Assembly (NCBI RefSeq): GCF_020171315.1
Contig: NZ_JAIUZP010000001.1
Coordinates: 952,963 to 1,016,962, forward strand
DNA: 64,000 bases
Direction: 5' to 3'
From: Pseudooceanicola nanhaiensis
GTDB taxonomy: Bacteria > Pseudomonadota > Alphaproteobacteria > Rhodobacterales > Rhodobacteraceae
This document shows, piece by piece, positions 41,917-51,408 of the stretch. The notes under the pieces are model-generated. The model was not told the origin of the DNA, did no database searches, and was given only the letters and a program-made list of their open reading frames with translations. The stretch's first letter is position 1; every line of letters starts with the position of its first letter. The position numbers and the translations under genes are program-made.

Positions 41917-42927
41917 ATGACGCAGTTTCCGGGAGACCTTCAGGCCCTGCGGGAGGTGCTGCGCGCGGCCCCCGGCCCCGATCGCGCCGCGCTGGAGGGG
42001 GCTGCCGACCGCAACGGCCAGCTGACCAAGCCGCCCGGCGCGCTCGGCCGGCTTGAGGACCTCGCCATCTGGTACGCGGGCTGGCAGGGCCGGGCGCGGC
42101 CCGCGCTGGAGGCGCCGCAGGTGCTGGTCTTTGCCGGAAATCACGGCGTCGTGGCACAGGGCGTCTCGGCCTTCCCGGCCGAGGTGACGGTGCAGATGGT
42201 CGCCAATTTCGAGGCCGGCGGCGCGGCGATCAATCAGTTGGCAGGCGTGGCCGGGGCGCAGATGTCGGTCCATCCCATCGCGCTCGACCGTCCGACGCAG
42301 GATTTCACCACCGCGCCCGCCATGTCCGAGGCAGAGGTGCTGGAGGCGCTGCGCATCGGCTGGGAGGCGGTGGATGCGACGGCCGATCTGCTGATCACCG
42401 GCGAGATGGGGATCGGCAACACCACCCCCGCGGCCGCCATCGCCTGCGCGCTCTTCGGGGGCGCGGCAGCGGAGTGGGTCGGGCGGGGCACCGGCGTCGA
42501 TGACGCCGGGCTGGCGATCAAGGCCGATGTGGTGGCCCGCGGTGTGGCGCTGCATGGCGACCGCGACGGGCTGGAGGTGCTGCGTTGCCTCGGCGGGCGC
42601 GAGATCGCGGCCATGGCGGGGGCCATGGCGCGGGCGCGGGTCGAAGGCATCCCGGTGATCCTCGACGGCTTCATCTGCTGCGCGGCCGCGGCCTGCCTGC
42701 GGGCGGTCACACCGGCGGCGTTGGATCACGCGGTGGCGGGCCATGTTAGCGCCGAGGCCGGGCACGGCGCGCTTCTGGCGCAGCTTGGCAAGGCGCCGCT
42801 GCTCTCGATGCAGATGCGCTTGGGGGAGGGCACGGGCGCGGCGCTGGCGGCGAATATCCTGCGCGGCGCAGTGGCTTGCCTCTCGGGGATGGCCACCTTC
42901 GGTGAGGCCGGTGTGAGCACCGGCTGA
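41917..42927 (+). CDS. cobT: Nicotinate-nucleotide-dimethylbenzimidazole phosphoribosyltransferase CobT (CobU)
   Basis: Makes alpha-ribazole phosphate, the lower-ligand precursor used by CobS next door. The 336-residue protein has the family motifs [49 protein letters not shown] and [14 protein letters not shown], and the catalytic Glu near the C-terminus in [12 protein letters not shown]. The ATG at 41917 follows GGGAGGCAAGAG. The frame extends far upstream without stops, but that part overlaps cobS on the other strand and is not coding. Confidence 0.96.
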   Translation: MTQFPGDLQALREVLRAAPGPDRAALEGAADRNGQLTKPPGALGRLEDLAIWYAGWQGRARPALEAPQVLVFAGNHGVVAQGVSAFPAEVTVQMVANFEAGGAAINQLAGVAGAQMSVHPIALDRPTQDFTTAPAMSEAEVLEALRIGWEAVDATADLLITGEMGIGNTTPAAAIACALFGGAAAEWVGRGTGVDDAGLAIKADVVARGVALHGDRDGLEVLRCLGGREIAAMAGAMARARVEGIPVILDGFICCAAAACLRAVTPAALDHAVAGHVSAEAGHGALLAQLGKAPLLSMQMRLGEGTGAALAANILRGAVACLSGMATFGEAGVSTG

Positions 42928-43050
42928 CTTGCACGGGGGCGCTCAGGGCGGCTCAGGCCGCCCGGCGCGGCGGGCGGCCAGTAACTGTCCGACGTGGCGC
43001 AGGTCTCTGAGGCTGTCCTCAGGCCTGTCCGCGCCCCCCTTCAGGGCCGC

Positions 43051-44931
43051 TCAGGCCACGTCCCGATCGCGAGAGGCCAGCTGCGCCAGTAGCGCGGACT
43101 CGAGGTCCTTGTCCAGCTCCTTCGACCGGTCGATATACTCGCTGTTCTTGGTCGTCGGCACGTTCGGATCCCAAAGCTCCGCCAGCTCCCGGATCGCCTT
43201 CCGGTCGTGGTGGTAGAAGGTCGCCTCGGCCTCGGCCGCCTCGTATTCCGACAGGCCGATCCGCTCCAGCACGTAGCGCCCGGCCCGCAGCGAACTGTCG
43301 AAGAGCTCGCGCACGATGTCGTCGGCGCCTGCGCGGTAGAGCTGGTAGGTGTGGGTCCGGTCATAGGCCCGGGCGATGATGTGCAGATCGGGCCGCGCCT
43401 TGCGGGCATAGGTCACCAGCCGCGTGGTGGCCTCCGGGCTGTCCATCGCCGCGACCAGCACCCGCGCCTTGTCGAGCCCCGCCGCATGCAGCAGGTCGGG
43501 CCGCGTCGGGTCACCGAAGTAGCCCTTGAAGCCGAAGCGGCGCATGACCTCGATCGTCTCCATGTCGTGATCCAGCACCACCGTCTTGAAGCCCGAGCTT
43601 TGCACGAGGCGGTTCACGATCTGACCGAACCGGCCGATGCCCGCGATGATCACCGGCCCCTGATCGTCGATCTCGTCCGCCTCGAGCGTGTCGCGGTTAT
43701 CCTGCATCCGGTTCGAGATCTTCTCGTAGAGGATGAAGAAGAGCGGCGTCAGCAACATCGTCAGGGCGATGACCAGCAGCACCCGTTCCGCGATCGCGTC
43801 GGGCAGCACCGATTGCTGGCGCGAGAAGGAGACCAGCACGAAGCCGAATTCCCCCGCCTGCGCGAGCGAGAGGGTGAAGAGCCACAGGTCACGCCCGCGG
43901 AGCCGGAAGATGAGGCCGAGCCCGTAGAGGATCACCCCTTTCAGGGCCATGACGCCGAGGGCAAAGCCCACGATCACCAGCGGATCCCCGAAGAGCACGG
44001 AGAAGTTGATGCCGGAGCCCACGGTGATGAAGAAGAGCCCCAGCAGCAGCCCCTTGAAGGGCTCGATATCGCTTTCCAGCTCATGCCGGAATTCGCTGTT
44101 GGCCAGAACCACCCCGGCGAGGAAGGTGCCGAGCGCGGGCGAGAGGCCCACGAGGCTCATGATGAAGGCGATACCGATCACGATCAGCAGGGCAAAGGCG
44201 GTGTACATCTCGCGCAGCCGCGCAAGGTGGATGAAGCGGAAGAGCGGCCGCGTCAGGTAGACCCCGGCGAGGATCACCGCCGCCACGGCTGCCAGCGTCA
44301 CCAGCGTGACGCCCCAGCCCGGCAGCCCGTCAACGAGGGACATGGCTTCATGGGCCACATCATCGGCATGGGCGAGGGCCTCGATCGAGCTGTCGGCGTG
44401 GTCCTCCTCCACCGGGGCGCCCATGGCCAGCAGCGGCATCAGCGCCAGCATCGGAATGACCGCGATGTCCTGCGTCAGCAGCACCGAGAAGGCAGAGCGC
44501 CCGCCGCCGGTCTGCATCAACCCCTTCTCGGACAGCGTCTGCAGCACGATGGCCGTCGAGGACAGCGCCACGATCAGCCCGATGGCGAGCGCGTGGTTCA
44601 GGTGGTAGTTCAGCGCCAGCAGCGCCCCCGTCACGGCCAGCGTGGTGACGACCACCTGCAACCCGCCGAGCCCGATCAGCCTGTGCCGCATGTCCCAGAG
44701 CGCGCGGGGCTCCAGTTCCAGCCCGATGAGGAACAGCATCATCACCACGCCGAATTCGGCAAAGTGCTGAAGCCCCTCGGAATCCGTCGCAACGAGGCCG
44801 AGGATCGGCCCGATCACGATCCCCGCCGCGAGGTAGCCCAGCACCGAGCCGAGGCCCATGCGCGCCGCGATCGGCACGGCGATCACCGTGGCCAGCAGAT
44901 AGATTGATGCCTGGTAGAGAAAGCCTTCCAT
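43051..44931 (-). CDS. CPA2-family monovalent cation:proton antiporter with TrkA-N domain (KefB/KefC type)
   Basis: The 626-residue protein has a 12-13 helix membrane domain (from EGFLYQASIYLLATVIAV), the CPA2 motif ALGTFLAGVVLANSEFRHEL, and a cytoplasmic RCK/TrkA-N domain starting about residue 422 (GPVIIAGIGRFGQIVNRLV, a nucleotide-binding GxGxxG). These features match KefB/KefC glutathione-gated potassium efflux systems. The His/Asp/Glu-rich loop near residues 175-195 (EEDHADSSIEALAHADD) is variable in the family. No KefF/KefG partner gene is adjacent. The specific ion and gating are inferred. Confidence 0.92.
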   Translation of the reverse strand: MEGFLYQASIYLLATVIAVPIAARMGLGSVLGYLAAGIVIGPILGLVATDSEGLQHFAEFGVVMMLFLIGLELEPRALWDMRHRLIGLGGLQVVVTTLAVTGALLALNYHLNHALAIGLIVALSSTAIVLQTLSEKGLMQTGGGRSAFSVLLTQDIAVIPMLALMPLLAMGAPVEEDHADSSIEALAHADDVAHEAMSLVDGLPGWGVTLVTLAAVAAVILAGVYLTRPLFRFIHLARLREMYTAFALLIVIGIAFIMSLVGLSPALGTFLAGVVLANSEFRHELESDIEPFKGLLLGLFFITVGSGINFSVLFGDPLVIVGFALGVMALKGVILYGLGLIFRLRGRDLWLFTLSLAQAGEFGFVLVSFSRQQSVLPDAIAERVLLVIALTMLLTPLFFILYEKISNRMQDNRDTLEADEIDDQGPVIIAGIGRFGQIVNRLVQSSGFKTVVLDHDMETIEVMRRFGFKGYFGDPTRPDLLHAAGLDKARVLVAAMDSPEATTRLVTYARKARPDLHIIARAYDRTHTYQLYRAGADDIVRELFDSSLRAGRYVLERIGLSEYEAAEAEATFYHHDRKAIRELAELWDPNVPTTKNSEYIDRSKELDKDLESALLAQLASRDRDVA

Positions 44932-45297
44932 CGGGGCTCCTTGGGGGTCTTGTGCGGGTGGGGCTGGGGTCTTGCGGGGCGGTGTCGACGGCGGGCAGCG
45001 GCCCGTGGCGGGGCGCGCGGCCGTGTTATCGTCGGTGTGTCGAGATCGTCATATAATCGGCTCCGCCGCGGCTGCGAATGTCTGGCGTGAAGAAACGTCG
45101 TGCGTCGGCGTGAAAATTCCACCCATGCCAAGTGTTTCGCAGCGGCAGGCGGAATGCCAGAGCAAAGTGCCGCGCAATGGAGGCGTGCCATGCGCGGATC
45201 GCTGCTTCTGGTGGGGCCCGCAGGGGGCTTGCGGGACCGCGCCCGGGACAGTCGGGTCTCTGCGGGCTTGCTTGCCAGCTCGTCCCGCGGTGCCGGT
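44932..45297. other. Gene-free stretch upstream of the antiporter gene
   Basis: Short frames on both strands have no conserved sequence or ribosome binding site. The region ends in a hexanucleotide tandem repeat. Confidence 0.45.
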
Positions 45298-45344
45298 GGT
45301 CACGGTCACGGTCACGGTCACGGTCACGGTCACGGTCACGGTCA
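45298..45344. repeat. Hexanucleotide tandem repeat (GGTCAC)n
   Basis: Seven perfect GGTCAC units plus five bases of an eighth, in a gap between two divergent-tail regions. No supported gene spans it. Such an array can vary in copy number by slippage. Confidence 0.9.
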
Positions 45345-45403
45345 AAGAACCGTGGCCACCGTCCCCGGGCCGTCCGCGTACCGCCGGAGCGTCGCCTTCG
45401 GCC

Positions 45404-48235
45404 TCAGCCCTCGGTCGGCATCCGCAGGATCACGTCACGCCCGCGCTTCACGTAGCGCAACTCGCTGTCGCCGATGGCCGCCACCTTGCCGCCGTCGATC
45501 GTGTCGCCGACCTGCACCTTGCGATAGCGCCCGTTGGAGAGCCGGATCAGCGCGCGCCGGTCGGAGGGCTGGCCATAGACGCCGATCAGGTTGATCTGGT
45601 TCAGCCGCATCACGTTCTGCATCGTCGCCTGACGGGTGACAGAGGCGCTGGACGGGATCGAGGGGGCGACGTTGCGGGCCGGAGTCGTCGGGGCCGCGGC
45701 CACGGCGGCGGCCGCAGCGGCACTGACCTGCGGCGTGGCGGGGGCCTGCTGCGCCGCTGTCACGCGCGAGGCGAAATCCTGCGGGCGGGCGCGGGGGAAG
45801 AGCGAGGCGCCCACGGCGAACTCGGTCCCCGGGGCGTTCTCCTCGGTTTCCTGCTGGGCCTCGGGCAGGGAGGGACGCAGGCGCGGTCGCAGGTCGGCAA
45901 GCTCGTCGCGGGTGAAGCCGCCAAGCTCGCTGCGCTCGTTGCGTTCTTGCAGGCCATCGGGCCGCACGCGCGGCCGGAAGGCATCGAGGTTCACCCCGCC
46001 GATGGTGCGCGGCACACCCGGGACGAGGGCGGCGATCTGCGTTTCCGCGGGACGTTCGGGCGGCAGCAGCGGCGGGTTGCCCGCATAGACGCGGCCGCCT
46101 GCGGGGGTCATCGCACCATCGGGCGTCGCGGCAACCAGCCCGCGGTCATCCAGCACGAACTGCGTCCCGGCCGGGGGCGGGTTCAGCGGGGTTGCCGGGC
46201 GCTGGTCCGTCTCGATCCCCTCGGGCAGGGGCAGGGCGATGGCATCGAGGTTCGGCACGCCGCCGTCGATGGAGGCGACGTAGAGATCGGAGAGCGAGGC
46301 CGCGGGCGGCGGGGTCGCGTGATCGGGGGCCTGCGGCCAGATGCCGGTCGCGGCATAGGTGGCCTCGGCGGCGGCGCTGTCCTGCGCTTCGAGGGACTGC
46401 GGCGCGGCCTCGCGCGGGACGGCGCGCAGCTGTTGCGGCTGCTCCGGCTGGGTGCCGGTCAGGCGGGCGAGGGCGTCGTCGACCTGCGGCGGTTCCTCGG
46501 ATTCGGCCTGCTCTTCCGGGGTCGGCAGGGCGGCGAGTTCCCGGGCGCGGGGCGCCTCCTGGCTGTCGGCTTCGCTGTCTGCTCCCGGGGTGGCCTCGGG
46601 CGTGGCAGGCGCGTCCTCGGGCGCGGGCAGGGCGGCCGCGACGGCGTTTTCCTGCGGGGCGCGCCGGAACAGCGAGGCGAGCGCGCTGTCGGAGAAGATA
46701 CCGGCCCAGGCCGCAACACCTGCCATGAGCAGGAGCAGGACCACGGTCAGGAAGAGGCCCATGTAGCGTGGCCGATGCGCCGCCGCACCGCCGGCGCGGG
46801 CGCCGAAGACGGTCATCCGCTCGGCTTCTTCGCGCGAGGCCTGCCGCATGGAGCCGGATGCACCGCCAAGCGTCGCGGAGGCCGCGGCGGCGGGGGCCGT
46901 GATCGGCGCGGTGGGGGAGACGCCCGTCGTGGCAGGGCGGGTCGGGGCGGGCTCTGCCTCTGCGGTCAGGCCGGGGTGGCCGCCGTGGCGGTCGCGCTGC
47001 GTGGCAGCGAGGGCGACGAGCGCCGGGTTCGGCGCGCGGACGGGGCGGGCCTCTGCCTCTTCGGTGGCCTGCGGCTCCGGTGCGGCCTTGGGGGCCTTGG
47101 CTGCGGGTTTGCGCGGGGCCTTGGCGGGCTTGGGCGCCGGGGTGTCCTCTTCGGCGGCCTGCGGCTTGCTGCGTCCGGCGAGGCGGGTGAGCAGGCCCTT
47201 GAGCGCGTGGCTGTCAGAGACCGGTTCCAGATCGGACGGGTCGGTGTCCCCGGCCTGTTCAGGACGCAGGGAGGCGATCGAGGCGCTGCGCGCGGCCTCG
47301 GGATCGAGGTCCGGCTCGGGGCTGGACGCGGGCGCAGGCGTCGGGGCAGCGGCGTCCTCGGCCCGGTGCGCTGCGGCGAGGTCGAGCTTGGGGGCGATGT
47401 CCTCGTCATCGCCGCTCGGATCGAAGAGAGCTGCCTTTTCGGGCGCGGGGGGCTTTGCGGGGGCCTCTGGGGTTGCCTCTGCCGCCTGCGTTTCGGCGGG
47501 TGCGGGCTCTGCCGCAGGGGCGCTGCGGCGGGAGGAGAAGGCCGGGGTGACGGGCGTCTCGTCCTCCGGCGCGGCGGCCTCCGCCTCGGGTTTCTCCACG
47601 CCGCTCGTCTCGGGCAGCGTCAGCTCTTCCGGGACGGGGGTTTGTTCGGGCTCTTGGACGGGGGCCTGTGTCGCATCCGGCAGGCGCGCGGTGCCGAGGA
47701 TACGGATCGGCAGGGCGTCGGTTTCGACGCTGTCCCCGGCGGACAGAAGCCGCCCGGCGGCGCGGGTGCGCCCGAAATCCGGCTCGCCGCGATAGGCGCC
47801 CTCGGGCGGGATCGCGGTGAAGGTGACGGCATCGAACCCATGCTGTTCGGCGAACTCCTCCGCCTCGTCGAGGGTCTCGCGGGCGACGGCGGCGATATGG
47901 GTCTCGCCGCCGGAAATGGTGAAGTCATAGACCAGTTCGTCGAGGTCATAGGGCGTGGCCCCGTCGAGCGCCGTCTCGACCGACTTGCGCCGCTCGCTTT
48001 CGCTGGCGGGGGCGGTGGCAATGGTCAGGTAGCGGATCTGGTCGTTCGGCAGGACCAGCTTGCACAGCTGGCTGTCGGGGGCCAGCAGCGTGGCCTGTTC
48101 GCGCAGCCGCTCCAGCGCGGGACCGAAGGCGCCATCGTCCAGCGCCACCTCGCCCACGAGCAGCCAGCCCGGCGAGGAGCGCTGCATCAGGCGGATGCCG
48201 TCGACGGAGAGGGACAGCGCGAAATTCGGTTTCAT
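45404..48235 (-). CDS. Large single-pass membrane protein joining PilM/GspL-like and GspC/PilP-like ends
   Basis: A 943-residue protein starting MKPNFALSLSVDGIRL. The N-terminal 150 residues look like a PilM/GspL actin-fold fragment: LPNDQIRYLTI, then TALDGATPYDLDELVYDF and VARETLDEAEEFAEQHGFDA. A long Pro/Ala/Glu-rich linker leads to one transmembrane helix at about residues 490-513 (MGLFLTVVLLLLMAGVAAWA). Another long disordered stretch reaches a compact C-terminal domain (about 878-943: NLIGVYGQPSDRRALIRLSN, then GDTIDGGKVAAIGDSELRYV) like GspC or PilP homology regions. I recall this family as uncharacterised in Rhodobacteraceae. It would span the inner membrane with cytoplasmic and periplasmic ends of a secretion or pilus platform. 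No secretin or ATPase gene is nearby. Confidence 0.8.
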   Translation of the reverse strand: MKPNFALSLSVDGIRLMQRSSPGWLLVGEVALDDGAFGPALERLREQATLLAPDSQLCKLVLPNDQIRYLTIATAPASESERRKSVETALDGATPYDLDELVYDFTISGGETHIAAVARETLDEAEEFAEQHGFDAVTFTAIPPEGAYRGEPDFGRTRAAGRLLSAGDSVETDALPIRILGTARLPDATQAPVQEPEQTPVPEELTLPETSGVEKPEAEAAAPEDETPVTPAFSSRRSAPAAEPAPAETQAAEATPEAPAKPPAPEKAALFDPSGDDEDIAPKLDLAAAHRAEDAAAPTPAPASSPEPDLDPEAARSASIASLRPEQAGDTDPSDLEPVSDSHALKGLLTRLAGRSKPQAAEEDTPAPKPAKAPRKPAAKAPKAAPEPQATEEAEARPVRAPNPALVALAATQRDRHGGHPGLTAEAEPAPTRPATTGVSPTAPITAPAAAASATLGGASGSMRQASREEAERMTVFGARAGGAAAHRPRYMGLFLTVVLLLLMAGVAAWAGIFSDSALASLFRRAPQENAVAAALPAPEDAPATPEATPGADSEADSQEAPRARELAALPTPEEQAESEEPPQVDDALARLTGTQPEQPQQLRAVPREAAPQSLEAQDSAAAEATYAATGIWPQAPDHATPPPAASLSDLYVASIDGGVPNLDAIALPLPEGIETDQRPATPLNPPPAGTQFVLDDRGLVAATPDGAMTPAGGRVYAGNPPLLPPERPAETQIAALVPGVPRTIGGVNLDAFRPRVRPDGLQERNERSELGGFTRDELADLRPRLRPSLPEAQQETEENAPGTEFAVGASLFPRARPQDFASRVTAAQQAPATPQVSAAAAAAVAAAPTTPARNVAPSIPSSASVTRQATMQNVMRLNQINLIGVYGQPSDRRALIRLSNGRYRKVQVGDTIDGGKVAAIGDSELRYVKRGRDVILRMPTEG

Positions 48236-48453
48236 GCAAAGGGTCCCGGACCAGTTACCAAGGCGGTGCGCGCGGGGTCGCACCCGCGCGGAAGCTTAAT
48301 ACAGGGGAGGGTCAAGGAAAAGTAAAACACCCGCCAGAACCTGCGTGAGGGCGGTCTGCCGCCACCCGGGGTGGCGGCAGATTGTGCAAGCGGGAGAGGG
48401 GCTTGTGCCAATCGCCCTTGCTGCGACGCAGCATTCCCGCGTCGGTTGCAGCC
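48236..48453. other. Intergenic region with a perfect 11-bp hairpin
   Basis: Between metY and the upstream end of the large membrane-protein gene (both minus strand). It holds CTGCCGCCACC-CGG-GGTGGCGGCAG (48356-48380) without a T-run; it lies 74 bases past the metY stop and may end or stabilise its transcript. Confidence 0.55.
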
Positions 48454-49734
48454 TCAGGCCGTGGCCTTGGCGAGCGCCTGATCCAGATCGGCGATCAGGT
48501 CGTCCGCATCCTCGATCCCGATGGAGACACGCACCACCTCGGGCCCGGCGGAGGCCGCGCGCTGCTGTTCCTCGGTCAACTGCCGGTGGGTGGTGGAGGC
48601 GGGGTGGATGATCAGCGACCGCGTGTCGCCGAGGTTGGCCACATGCGAGAAGATCTCGAGGCTGTCGACCAGCTTGATGCAGGCCTCGTAGCCGCCCTTC
48701 ACGCCGAAGGTGAAGAGCCCGCCCGCGCCCTTGGGACAGATCCGCGCCACCCGGTCGTGGTAGGGCGAGGAGGGCAGCCCGGCGTAGGTCACGGTGGAGA
48801 CGCGGGGATCGTTCTCCAGCCATGTGGCGAGCTTCACCGCGTTCTCCACGTGACGCGCCATGCGCAGCGAGAGCGTCTCGATCCCCATCAGCGTGTAATG
48901 CGCGCCCTGCGGGTTCATCGTCATGCCGAGGTCGCGCAGGCCGATGGCGATGCCGTGGAAGGTATAGGCCAGCGGGCCGAAGGTCTCGTGGAACTTGAGC
49001 CCGTGGTAGGCGGGCTCGGGCGCCGAGAGCGAGGGGAACTTGTCCGAGGCGGACCAGTCGAAACGGCCCGAGTCCACCACGACGCCGCCGGTCACCGTGC
49101 CGTTGCCAGTCAGGTACTTGGTGGCCGAATGCACCACCAGCGTCGCGCCGTGTTCGATGGGGCGGCAGAGGTAGGGCGTGGCCGAGGTGTTGTCGACGAT
49201 CATCGGCAGGCCGGCCTCGTCCGCGACGGCGGCGACGGCGTCCAGATCGGTGATGTAGCCGCCCGGGTTGGCGATGGACTCGCAGAAGACCGCGCGGGTG
49301 TCATCGTCGATCGCGGCCTTCACCGCGTCGAGGTCATCGAAATCCACGAACTTGGCGGACCAGCCGAAGCGCTTGATGGTCTGGCTGAACTGGGTGACCG
49401 TGCCGCCGTAGAGCCGGGTGGAGGCCACGACATTGCGCCCCGGCCCCATCAGCGGGAAGAGCGCGAGGATCTGCGCCGCATGTCCCGAAGAGCAGCAGAC
49501 CGCGCCGACGCCGCCTTCCAGCGTGGCGATCCGCTCCGCCAGCACGCTGACGGTGGGGTTGGTGAGGCGGGAATAGATGTTGCCTACTTCCTGCAGGTTG
49601 AACAGCGCCGCCGCGTGATCCGCGTCGCGGAAGACATAGGCCGTGGTCTGGTAGATCGGCGTCTGCCGCGCGCCGGTGGCCGGATCGGGCCGGGCGCCGG
49701 CGTGGATCTGCAAGGTGTCGAAACCGTAAGACAT
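48454..49734 (-). CDS. metY: O-acetylhomoserine aminocarboxypropyltransferase/cysteine synthase (MetY)
   Basis: PLP enzyme of direct sulfhydrylation, making homocysteine from O-acetylhomoserine and sulfide. The 426-residue protein begins with GFDTLQIHAGARPDPATGAR, typical of MetY. It has SRLTNPTVSVLAERIATLEGG, the PLP Lys in HSATKYLTGNG, and the C-terminal LGDTRSLIIHPASTTHRQL with the family's substrate-binding Arg. Length and motifs fit MetY better than MetB or MetZ. It connects in pathway terms with hom in this window, though the two are far apart. No SAM riboswitch was recognised upstream; a 10-bp palindrome GCGCATGCGC lies at 49756. Confidence 0.95.
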   Translation of the reverse strand: MSYGFDTLQIHAGARPDPATGARQTPIYQTTAYVFRDADHAAALFNLQEVGNIYSRLTNPTVSVLAERIATLEGGVGAVCCSSGHAAQILALFPLMGPGRNVVASTRLYGGTVTQFSQTIKRFGWSAKFVDFDDLDAVKAAIDDDTRAVFCESIANPGGYITDLDAVAAVADEAGLPMIVDNTSATPYLCRPIEHGATLVVHSATKYLTGNGTVTGGVVVDSGRFDWSASDKFPSLSAPEPAYHGLKFHETFGPLAYTFHGIAIGLRDLGMTMNPQGAHYTLMGIETLSLRMARHVENAVKLATWLENDPRVSTVTYAGLPSSPYHDRVARICPKGAGGLFTFGVKGGYEACIKLVDSLEIFSHVANLGDTRSLIIHPASTTHRQLTEEQQRAASAGPEVVRVSIGIEDADDLIADLDQALAKATA

Positions 49735-50007
49735 GAAGAACCTCCCTCAAAATATGCGCATGCGCGCCCTAGGGATAGGACATCGGGGGAGGTGTCACAA
49801 CGGTGAGGTTGGGGGGCGGGGCGGTGGGCTGGTTGAGGCGCGCTGTCGGGACAGGGAGGGGGCGTCAGCCGTTCTAGGCTGCAGACGTGCTGTGGCGTAG
49901 GCCCGGTGGAGCAACCCGTCTGGCCGGATGGGGTCTGCGGCTAAGGCATGCGGCGGCATGGCTGGACAGAAACCGCGAGGCAAACCACGGGGCCGTGTCC
50001 CCTCGGG
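49735..50007. other. Gene-free stretch upstream of metY
   Basis: Should contain the metY promoter on the minus strand. A perfect palindrome GCGCATGCGC lies at 49756-49765. No open frame is supported. Confidence 0.5.
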
Positions 50008-50096
50008 ATGTCCCGCCCGGCCGAGAGGCCGGGCAGCGCCGGCCCGCCCCCATGGGGCGGCGCTATTGCGCCACCCCGCGGGACGGCGCTGCCCTC
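50008..50096. repeat. Dispersed multi-hairpin repeat, family 2, copy 2
   Basis: Its first 33 bases are identical to 34204-34236, including the hairpin GCCCGGCC-GAGA-GGCCGGGC; the second hairpin is CCGCCCC-CAT-GGGGCGG. Same orientation as copy 1. It lies between metY and the end of the next minus-strand gene. Confidence 0.8.
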
Positions 50097-50230
50097 CCGA
50101 CGGGCCGGAAGGCGTAGCAAAGGGGCAGTGGCAGTAACCGGGGCCTTCAATTTACTTGAGCGCCAAAAGCAAGGGCCTTCCGCGCTCTGGTTGGGTTTTA
50201 GCCGCGCTCAGTCCCCGCGCACCACGCCCC

Positions 50231-51220
50231 TCACCGCAGCCAGAGATTGTGCCGTTTCAGCCGCTTGCGGATCTGCACGCTGCGCAATGGCCCCTCGTCC
50301 CGGTCGAAGAGCTTGCGCGCCTTCTCGCCCTTGCCCTGATAGATCACCCGCTTGAACGCATCGTGGCCTTTCAGCAGCTTCTTCAGCCGGTTGTCCTGCG
50401 CCAGATGCTCCAGCTTGGCGATGGTGGCTGGCCCTTCCAGCGCGTAGAGCAGCGGCAGCAGCCGGTAATGGCAGGTCACCCGCCCGTCCATCAGCCCCTC
50501 GGGCAGCGCGTCCCGCCCGCCGCCGAGCCCGTGGATCACCAGCGGCAGGGCGATCTGGTCAAGCCAGGGATAGAGCGCCTGTCCCAGCAGTTCCTCCGGC
50601 GGGTCGTCCCGGATCGCAAGCGCGATGTCGAGGAACCGCTGCCCGAAGACCCGCGGGCAGCGATAGAAGAAATAGCCCGCGTTGAAATAGAGATAGCGCC
50701 GCCAGAACTCGTCCGGCTGGCTCAGGTCGAGGGAGCTGTCGAAGTCCAGCCCGAAGCGGTCGTAGAGCGATTTCCAGATCGCGCCGTAGCCCGGGCCGTA
50801 AAGCTCGATCTCGGGCCATGTGCCCTCGCGCTTCAGCGAGGCGCCGGGGCGGTCGAAGTCGAAGGGCACCTGCGCGATCTCGTCCAGCACCAGCGTGTCG
50901 CTGTCGAGGAAGACGAAGGGCTCGCCCTCCGGCAGGGCCAGCAGGGCCTCGATCTTGTTGCCGTTGGGATAGGACGCGCCGAAGTGGCGGCTCTCGAAGG
51001 GCAGGATCTCGGCGCCCATCTCCTCCAGCACCTCCCGGACGCCGCTGTCATCCATCCGCGGGTCACCGTCCCAGAGCGGGCCGGGCTGCGGTTCGGCCAC
51101 CACCACGCGGCCGGTGAAACCCGGCGCATAGGCCCTGAGCGAAGCCACCAGCAGCAGCGCCTCGTATTGCAGCCGCCCGGCCTGCCCGATGCAGAGCAGC
51201 GTGAACGCCTCCGCGGGCAT
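50231..51220 (-). CDS. Predicted glycosyltransferase-like (GT-A fold) protein, function unknown
   Basis: A 329-residue soluble protein. Near residue 110 it has EPFVFLDSDTLVLDEIA, a hydrophobic strand followed by D-S-D, which matches the DxD metal/nucleotide-sugar motif of GT-A glycosyltransferases. YFNAGYFFYRCPRVFG resembles the later acceptor-site region of such enzymes, and the C-terminal end is basic. The start at 51220 was chosen because conserved sequence (LLCIGQAGRLQYEALLLVAS) begins just after it; a longer frame to 51397 adds low-complexity sequence. I recall similar uncharacterised proteins in Rhodobacteraceae. It is divergent from the small exported protein gene. Confidence 0.75.
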   Translation of the reverse strand: MPAEAFTLLCIGQAGRLQYEALLLVASLRAYAPGFTGRVVVAEPQPGPLWDGDPRMDDSGVREVLEEMGAEILPFESRHFGASYPNGNKIEALLALPEGEPFVFLDSDTLVLDEIAQVPFDFDRPGASLKREGTWPEIELYGPGYGAIWKSLYDRFGLDFDSSLDLSQPDEFWRRYLYFNAGYFFYRCPRVFGQRFLDIALAIRDDPPEELLGQALYPWLDQIALPLVIHGLGGGRDALPEGLMDGRVTCHYRLLPLLYALEGPATIAKLEHLAQDNRLKKLLKGHDAFKRVIYQGKGEKARKLFDRDEGPLRSVQIRKRLKRHNLWLR

Positions 51221-51408
51221 GTCGGGGGCAGGGCGGTCAGGGCTGGACAATGGGGCCTCCGGTCTTGCGCCATGGCCCGGGCGGCGGTTTCGAACCGTGG
51301 GATCGAAGACTGGATCGGCCGGGGCACCTGAGAGTATAAGTAGGCCATTCATTGAACGAAATATCTTTCCGGCGCCTCGGTGCGCCCGCGATTTCAAAGG
51401 TGCCTTTC

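Noticed and set aside
45100..45440. Possible small gene encoding a His-Gly repeat across the GGTCAC array
   Set aside because: No ribosome binding site or conserved flanks; the repeat only reflects the microsatellite.
44972..48325. 1117-codon plus-strand open frame opposite the large membrane protein
   Set aside because: Low-complexity Gly/Arg sequence, no start signals; the opposite strand encodes a protein with recognised start and domains.
49735..49870. SAM riboswitch before metY
   Set aside because: No SAM-II or other SAM-riboswitch core sequence was recognised; only a short palindrome is present.
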